From assembly GCA_026786065.1 (NCBI GenBank), contig JAJAYS010000059.1, positions 1 to 21,455 of the forward strand: 21,455 bases of DNA, written 5' to 3'. This DNA comes from Polaromonas sp. Lineage in GTDB: Bacteria > Pseudomonadota > Gammaproteobacteria > Burkholderiales > Burkholderiaceae_C. Each line of letters opens with the position of its first letter. Positions within the stretch are counted from its first letter, which is position 1. A program made the translations under genes and the position numbers. Of the stretch, positions 16,737-21,455 are shown piece after piece. The notes below the pieces were generated by a model. It worked only from the letters and a program-made list of their open reading frames with translations, had not been told where the DNA came from and searched no databases.

Positions 16737-17581
16737 GCGAGCAGGCCGGCCAGTTTGGGCAAGGCGTCCCGCGCATTGGCCCCGGTGGCGGCCGCCAAGG
16801 CTTCGACCGACATGCCGCGCAACTCCGCCACCTGCGCGGCGATCTGCGGCAACTGGGCCGGCTCGTTGCGCCCTTGCGGTTGGCCGGCTGCGCGCTCGGC
16901 CGCCGTCCGGTAAATCCATTGGGGCGGTATGTCGGGCGAGTCGGTCTCCAGCACCAGCGCGTCGAGCGGCAGGCTGGCGGCCAGCCTGCGCAGCTGGCGC
17001 GCAGCCTCGTAGGTCACCGCCCCGCCAAAGCCGAGCTTGAACCCGAGCGCGATGAACTGCCCGGCCTGCTGCGCGCTGCCGTTAAAGGCATGGGCAATGC
17101 CGCGCCAGCGGCCTTCGGCCGGCAGCAGCTCGCGCAGCGCTTTGAGCAGCCGGTCGGACGAGCGCCGCACATGCAGGATCACCGGAAGGTCGTGCTGCCG
17201 CGCCAGCCGCAGTTGCGCCCGGTAAAAGTGTTCCTGGCGGGCGCGCAGCACGGGGGTTTGGAGTTCTGGCACAAAAAAATCCAGGCCGATCTCGCCGACC
17301 GCGACCAGCCGGGGATCTTCCCGGCGCAGTGCGAGTTCGGCATCGAGCTTTTCGAGGTCGCCCGCTTCCGCACTGGCAACCCGCAGTGGATGAATGCCCA
17401 GTGCATAGCTGTAAGAAAACGCCGACGCCAAGTCGCGCACCGCCGCAAAGTTGCCGACATCGGTGGCCGGCAGCACGCAGTGCCTGATGCCGGCTGCCGC
17501 TGCACGCAGCGCGACCGACGGGCGGTCCGGTGCGAACTCCTCTGCGTCGAGGTGGCAATGGGTGTCGATCCAGGTTGGCAT
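16730..17581 (-). CDS. TatD-family metal-dependent hydrolase/DNase
   Basis: Cytosolic TIM-barrel metallohydrolase of 283 aa. All metal ligands of the family are visible: DTHCHLD (HxH) at the N-terminus, GEIGLDF with the bridging Glu, LPVILHVR, GIAHAFNGS, and LETDSPDI with the final Asp. TatD proteins are 3'-5' DNases linked to repair of oxidative or alkylation damage, though related proteins deacylate D-amino-acyl tRNA or other substrates. The start at 17581 (MPTWIDTHCHLD) is the usual family start; an ATG at 17614 and a TTG at 17644 are also in frame, and none has a good Shine-Dalgarno. First gene of a minus-strand run with the glycosylase (7-nt overlap). Confidence 0.9.
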   Translation of the reverse strand: MPTWIDTHCHLDAEEFAPDRPSVALRAAAAGIRHCVLPATDVGNFAAVRDLASAFSYSYALGIHPLRVASAEAGDLEKLDAELALRREDPRLVAVGEIGLDFFVPELQTPVLRARQEHFYRAQLRLARQHDLPVILHVRRSSDRLLKALRELLPAEGRWRGIAHAFNGSAQQAGQFIALGFKLGFGGAVTYEAARQLRRLAASLPLDALVLETDSPDIPPQWIYRTAAERAAGQPQGRNEPAQLPQIAAQVAELRGMSVEALAAATGANARDALPKLAGLLAC

Positions 17582-17772
17582 GAAATTGGCTTGCGAAAGT
17601 TGGGGGTTTGGCATGCTGGCTGACGCGGTTTGCAAGGCGGCCAAGCACCCGATGATCGCTCAGCGGCGAGCTTGCCGACGATACCCAAAGACGATGCATG
17701 GATGGTCGAATCGTGATACGGTCCTAATCCGATTTTCCGGTTTTCAGAACCCCTAATTTCACAGGTGAACGG

Positions 17773-18753
17773 ATGCGACGACCCGCGCTTTACAGCAGTT
17801 CCAGCCGATCCTCAGCCGGTCGCCCGGGCCCTCAGCCCAACACCAGGAGCGCGACGTCAAGCGGTGCGCCGTCCGTACCCGAACCGGCGCCCGCAGCCGG
17901 ACTCGACCCGCGCTCGCGACTCAGACGGATCGCCGAGCAGGTTCCGGTGAAGAGCTTCGCGCTACTGTGGTCGGTCATCGCGCTGTTGGCTCTGTTGCTG
18001 GGGCTCAGCCTGACTCCGGCCTGGCGACAGGGCACCCCGCAGTTCACCCAAAAAGACATCGACGCGGCCGTCCTCAAAACCCTGAGCACCGCCGCCCTGC
18101 CCTCAAGGGCGGCCAGGGCCTATGCGGCGATTGCGCCATCCGTGGTGCGCGTCACCGGCCTGGGCAAGGACGTGTTGCCGATCGGCGAGCGCAGCCCCGA
18201 CGGCCGCGACGACCGCGAGAGCAGCGTCGGCACCGGCGTGGTGATCACCGACAAGGGCGTGATCCTGACCAACCTGCATGTGGTGCAGGGCGCCGACACC
18301 ATCAAGGTGCGCTTCGCCGACGGGCTTGAATCCACCGCCACCATCACCGGCGTGCAGCCTGAAAACGATCTGGCGGTGCTGCAGGCCAAAACGATTCCCG
18401 ACGACATGATTGCCGCGACCATGCGCTCGACCGGCGACCTGGCACCGGGCGACGAGGTGGTAGCCGTCGGCTACCCGTTCGGCATCGGGCCGTAGGCCTC
18501 CAGCGGCGTCATATCGGGCCTCAAACGGACCTTCCGTTCACCCGAAGGCAAACAGGCCATGACCAACCTGATCCAGTTTGACGCTGCGGCCGATCCGGGC
18601 AATTCCGGCGGGCCGCTGGTCACGATGGAAGGCGAGGTTGTGGGCATCGTCACCGCGATCTATAACCCGAACCAGCAGCGCTCGTTCGTCGGCATCGGGT
18701 TCGCCGTGCCGATTGAAAACGCAGCCTCGGCAGCCGGCCTTCCGCCGTTCTGA
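17773..18753 (+). pseudogene. Membrane-anchored trypsin/HtrA-like protease, broken by in-frame TAG
   Basis: A single frame of 326 coding positions with one internal stop at 18493-18495. Before the stop: cytosolic Pro/Ser-rich N-terminus, one membrane helix (about 61-84, SFALLWSVIALLALLLGLSL), then a periplasmic S1C domain with His169 in LTNLHVV and Asp199 in PENDLAVLQ. After the stop, in the same frame: the SGLKRTFRSPEG segment and the nucleophile Ser278 in DPGNSGGPL, then VGIGFAVPIENA. The stop codon sits where relatives have GIGPSASSG, so TAG most simply derives from TCG (Ser) by one base change. No other lesion is seen. It could be a real inactivation, a sequencing error or a read-through case. 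A restart ATG at 18559 keeps Ser278 but not His or Asp. It precedes moxR. Confidence 0.85.
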
Positions 18754-18821
18754 CGGCGCTGCGCGACCGCCCGATCCGCTCCCTGCGATCCGTTCCCCCC
18801 GAACCGAGGACCCACCGCATC

Positions 18822-19829
18822 ATGACCCTCCCCAACGAAACCGCCCCCGAAACCGCTGCGCTGATGGAGCAAATCCTCTACGAAGTCAAGCGCGTGGTCG
18901 TCGGCCAGGACCGCTTCCTGGAGCGCGTGATGGTCGCCATCCTGGCCCAGGCTCACCTGCTGGTCGAAGGCGTGCCGGGGCTGGCCAAAACCCTGACCGT
19001 CAAAACGCTCGCCAATACGGTGCGCGGCGACTTCAAGCGGATCCAGTTCACCCCGGATCTGGTGCCGGCGGATCTGATCGGCACCCGCATCTACAACCAG
19101 AAAACCGGTGAATTCAGCACCTCGCTGGGCCCGGTTTTCACCAACCTGTTGCTGGCGGACGAGATCAACCGCGCACCGGCCAAGGTGCAGAGCGCGCTGC
19201 TGGAGGTGATGCAGGAGCGGCAGGTGACGATTGCCGGGGTGACGCACAAGGTGCCCTCGCCGTTTCTGGTGATGGCAACGCAAAACCCGATTGAAACTGA
19301 AGGCACCTACCCGCTGCCCGAGGCGCAGGTGGACCGCTTCATGATGAAGGTGCTGGTCGATTACCCGACCGACGAGGAAGAATTCGTCATCGTCCAGCGC
19401 GTCACTGGCCCTGCGGTCACGGTCAGCGCGGTCGCCAGCACCGAGCAGCTGGCGGCGCTGCAGGCCGAATGCCGGCGCGTCTATGTGGACCCGTCGCTGG
19501 TGCAGTACGCGGTCCGGCTGGTGTCGGCGTCGCGCACGCCGGACCGGCACGGCATCAAGGACCTGGCGCGTTTCATCACCTTCGGCGCCAGCCCGCGTGC
19601 CTCCATCAACCTGACAGAGGGCGCCCGTGCCCTCGCCATGCTGCGCGGCCGCAGCTATGCCCTGCCAGAAGACATGACCGACCTGGTGCCCGACGTGCTG
19701 CGCCACCGGCTGGTGCTGTCGTACGAGGCGCTGTCCGAAGGCCTGTCGGCCGACGCCATCGTCGGCAAGATCATGGCCAAGATTCCACCACCCGCCAAAC
19801 CGCTCGAGCACGAGAAGCTCGCGGCCTAG
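18822..19829 (+). CDS. moxR: MoxR-family AAA+ ATPase
   Basis: Cytosolic AAA+ chaperone ATPase of 335 aa. Walker A is GVPGLAKT (50-57), Walker B is LLLADEIN (D113, E114), sensor 1 is around MATQNPIETEGTYPLPEAQ, and the arginine-finger region DRFMMKVLVDYP follows; the C-terminal lid ends with ARALAMLRGRSYALPEDM, all typical of MoxR. MoxR proteins act with VWA-domain partners to mature or remodel other proteins, often envelope ones. The genes that follow, DUF58 and a BatA-like VWA protein, are its usual partners. Its start lies 68 bp after the end of the protease pseudogene, probably within the same transcript. Confidence 0.94.
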   Translation: MTLPNETAPETAALMEQILYEVKRVVVGQDRFLERVMVAILAQAHLLVEGVPGLAKTLTVKTLANTVRGDFKRIQFTPDLVPADLIGTRIYNQKTGEFSTSLGPVFTNLLLADEINRAPAKVQSALLEVMQERQVTIAGVTHKVPSPFLVMATQNPIETEGTYPLPEAQVDRFMMKVLVDYPTDEEEFVIVQRVTGPAVTVSAVASTEQLAALQAECRRVYVDPSLVQYAVRLVSASRTPDRHGIKDLARFITFGASPRASINLTEGARALAMLRGRSYALPEDMTDLVPDVLRHRLVLSYEALSEGLSADAIVGKIMAKIPPPAKPLEHEKLAA

Positions 19830-19835
19830 AAATGT

Positions 19836-19905
19836 TGCCCCCACGGTGTATGTGGCCCCCACGGTCGCTCGCTTCCCGTAGCTCCCTGCCCCCCAAGGGG
19901 GACGC
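19836..19905. repeat. GC-rich repeat between moxR and the DUF58 gene
   Basis: A direct repeat gcccccacggt occurs at 19837-19847 and 19855-19865, followed by cgctcgcttcccgtagctcc and the hairpin-like ccccccaaggggg. This block looks like a GC-rich interspersed repeat I remember from Comamonadaceae genomes (cccccacg-gctcgcttcgcgtag-ccccccaagggggac type); copy number could not be checked. It lies in an otherwise operon-like spacer and may tune the ratio of downstream products. Confidence 0.55.
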
Positions 19906-19927
19906 TGCGCCTGTATTGCCGTGGATT

Positions 19928-19931
19928 GGAG
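19928..19931 (+). promoter_or_regulatory. Shine-Dalgarno deciding the GTG start of the DUF58 gene
   Basis: GGAG is spaced 6 nt from the GTG at 19938. The in-frame TTG at 19926 overlaps it and the ATG at 19971 has no such site, so GTG is preferred. Confidence 0.6.
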
Positions 19932-19937
19932 TCCGCA

Positions 19938-20900
19938 GTGGCTGACCCTGTCCAGCCCCGTCCCCACGGCATGGCCGAAAAGCTGTTGCTGCGCCTGGAG
20001 TGGACGGTGCTGCGCCGGCTGGACGGCCTGTTGCAAGGCGACTACCGGACCCTGCTGCGCGGCGCCGGTATCGACCTGGCCGACCTGCGCGAATACCAGC
20101 ACCACGACGACGTGCGGCACATCGACTGGAACGTGACGGCGCGTCTGCAACTGCCGCATGTGCGCGTCTTCACCGAAGACCGCGAGATGAGCGCCTGGTT
20201 TCTGCTCGACCTGAGTCCGTCTATGGATTTCGGCTCCGGTGAGCAGCGCAAGCGCCAGGTGCTGGCCGAATTCACCACCGTGCTGGCGCGGCTGCTGACC
20301 CGGCACGGCAACCGCGTTGGCGCCATGCTGTATGGCGGCGGTGCCGACAGCACCCTGCCGGCACGCGGCGGCCGCCAGCAGGTGCTGCAGCTGCTGCATC
20401 GCCTGATGCCCAGGCCCAGGGCGGCCAACGCACCGGAGTCCGGCGTTACCCGCCTGCAGGACCTGCTGGCGTCGGCCGCCACCACGCTGCGCCGGCGATC
20501 CACCGTTTTTGTCGTTTCCGATTTCATCAGCGAAGCCGGCTGGGAAAAACCGCTTGGCATGCTGGCGCAGCGCCATGAGGTAGTGGCCGTGCGCCTGCTC
20601 GACCCGCTGGAACTTGAGTTGCCCGATCTCGGCCTGATTCCGATACGCGACTCCGAGACCGGCGAGCAGCTGCTGGTTGACACCCACGACGCTGGCTTTC
20701 GCAAGCGCTTTGCCCGCATCGCAGCGCAGCGCGAAGCCGACCTGCGCCAGTCCCTGGCCCGCGCCGGCGTCGATTCGCTTGAACTCTCGACCGACGACGA
20801 TCTGGCTGAGGCGTTGATGCGCTTTACCGACCTGCGCAAGCGCCGCAGCCGCGCCATGGTAGGCCCGGCCGCGCTTTCGCACCTGAAGCGGGCGGCCTGA
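19938..20900 (+). CDS. DUF58 protein, MoxR partner
   Basis: Protein of 320 aa with the DUF58 core: GDYRTLLRGAGIDLADLREYQHHDDVRHIDWN (residues about 34-64), then a VWA-like fold starting FLLDLSPSMDFGS with DLSPSM (D91) as a metal-site-like motif, and VFVVSDFISEAGW as a later core strand. DUF58 proteins lie almost always between moxR and VWA genes and probably deliver substrates or anchor the complex; the exact activity is unknown. GTG start at 19938 chosen on the basis of GGAG; TTG 19926 and ATG 19971 are alternatives. A 108-bp gap to moxR holds a GC-rich repeat. The next gene follows after 32 bp. Confidence 0.92.
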   Translation: MADPVQPRPHGMAEKLLLRLEWTVLRRLDGLLQGDYRTLLRGAGIDLADLREYQHHDDVRHIDWNVTARLQLPHVRVFTEDREMSAWFLLDLSPSMDFGSGEQRKRQVLAEFTTVLARLLTRHGNRVGAMLYGGGADSTLPARGGRQQVLQLLHRLMPRPRAANAPESGVTRLQDLLASAATTLRRRSTVFVVSDFISEAGWEKPLGMLAQRHEVVAVRLLDPLELELPDLGLIPIRDSETGEQLLVDTHDAGFRKRFARIAAQREADLRQSLARAGVDSLELSTDDDLAEALMRFTDLRKRRSRAMVGPAALSHLKRAA

Positions 20901-20932
20901 CCCCATCCGACAAGACGCTCAAAGGAGCCACC

Positions 20933-21455
20933 ATGCTTTTTCTCTGGCCCGAGTTTTTATGGCTGCTGCTGGCGTTGCCGCTGCTGGTCCTGCTGTATGT
21001 GTGGCTGCTGCGCCGCAAGAAAAAGACCGCGCTGCGTTATGCCAGCCTGTCCATCGTCCGGGAAGCGATGGGGCCGGGCCAGACCGTGCGCCGGCATATT
21101 CCACCGCTGCTGTTTTTGCTGGCTCTCGCCGCCATGCTGCTGGCCGCCGCGCGGCCGATGGCGGTGGTCAGCCTGCCGTCGCAGCGCGAAACCATCATTC
21201 TGGCGATGGACGTGTCCGGCAGCATGCGCGCGACCGATGTGCTGCCCAACCGGCTGGTCGCATCGCAGAACGCCGCCAAGGCGTTTTTGGAGGAGCTGCC
21301 GCGCAAGGTGCGGGTCGGCATCGTGGCGTTTGCCGGCACCGCGTCGGTGGTGCAGCCGCCCACGCTAAGCCGCGAAGACCTGGTCGCTGCGATTGACAAA
21401 TTTCAATTGCAGCGCGGCACCGCTATTGGTAATGGTATTGTGGTGTCACTGGCTG
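20933..21455 (+). CDS. BatA-like VWA membrane protein, 3' end outside window
   Basis: The frame is open from the ATG at 20933, preceded by AAAGGAG at good spacing, to the right edge, so about 174 residues are visible. There are two membrane helices (about 7-26 and 57-74), the second followed by ARPMAVVSLPSQRETIILAMDVSGSM with the MIDAS motif DVSGS (D93), then RVGIVAFAGTASVVQPPT and RGTAIGNG with the MIDAS Thr. This helix-helix-VWA order with a C-terminal helix expected beyond the window is the BatA/BatB form; in other bacteria bat genes affect stress tolerance or envelope assembly. It is last in the moxR-DUF58 run as far as seen. Confidence 0.9.
   Translation, partial: MLFLWPEFLWLLLALPLLVLLYVWLLRRKKKTALRYASLSIVREAMGPGQTVRRHIPPLLFLLALAAMLLAAARPMAVVSLPSQRETIILAMDVSGSMRATDVLPNRLVASQNAAKAFLEELPRKVRVGIVAFAGTASVVQPPTLSREDLVAAIDKFQLQRGTAIGNGIVVSLA

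Noticed and set aside
18559..18753. Possible separate small gene starting at the ATG after the TAG
   Set aside because: It continues the same frame and domain as the upstream protease part and has no Shine-Dalgarno of its own; treated as the 3' part of the pseudogene.
18660..20906. 748-aa minus-strand open frame
   Set aside because: Antisense to moxR and the DUF58 gene, both of which have unmistakable motifs. Composition is typical of a shadow frame.

Overview
The window is GC-rich, densely coded bacterial chromosome. It most likely comes from a Burkholderiales bacterium of the Comamonadaceae (Polaromonas/Rhodoferax/Acidovorax-like). That placement is an inference from codon use, from the tctBA, rhombosortase/GlyGly-CTERM and moxR-DUF58-bat gene families, and from interspersed repeats that resemble ones I remember from that family. 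No search was run. I see no phage, plasmid, IS, tRNA, rRNA or CRISPR signature.

Layout. 1-905: 3' part of an EamA/DMT exporter, then a 161-bp imperfect palindrome (918-1078). 1093-2882 (-): a Tat-exported beta-propeller protein translationally coupled to a secreted DUF305 protein. 3051-3126: 28-bp tandem repeats running into the stop of a RIO-type kinase gene (3117-3971, -). 4141-7563: a protease-sorting cassette made of a small lipoprotein-like I9 (propeptide/inhibitor) protein, a large S8 subtilase ending in a GlyGly-CTERM sorting tail, and, convergent and overlapping by 63 nt, a rhombosortase (intramembrane serine protease). A second 161-bp palindrome follows (7596-7756).

7756-11194 (-): an SDR protein whose catalytic Tyr and Lys are replaced, a second EamA/DMT exporter, and a gamma-glutamyltransferase-family hydrolase. 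11280-13374 (-): terminator, tctA and tctB of a tripartite tricarboxylate transporter, with no tctC beside them. 13585-17581 (-): a compact run tatD > deoxyinosine/hypoxanthine DNA glycosylase > spermidine-synthase-like gene > GspE/PilB-type ATPase, with overlapping or short junctions.

17773-21455 (+): a membrane-anchored trypsin/HtrA-like protease gene broken by a single in-frame TAG, then moxR, a DUF58 gene and a batA-like VWA gene that runs off the window. MoxR, DUF58 and VWA proteins usually form an envelope-associated chaperone/assembly module.

The most interesting local system is the subtilase, rhombosortase and I9-lipoprotein cassette. The enzyme that should process the sorting tail is encoded antisense to that tail, and a stand-alone paralogue of the protease's own propeptide lies just upstream. 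Also notable are dispersed-repeat DNA that has become coding sequence in two genes (the second EamA exporter and the DNA glycosylase) and the single-codon lesion in the HtrA-like gene.
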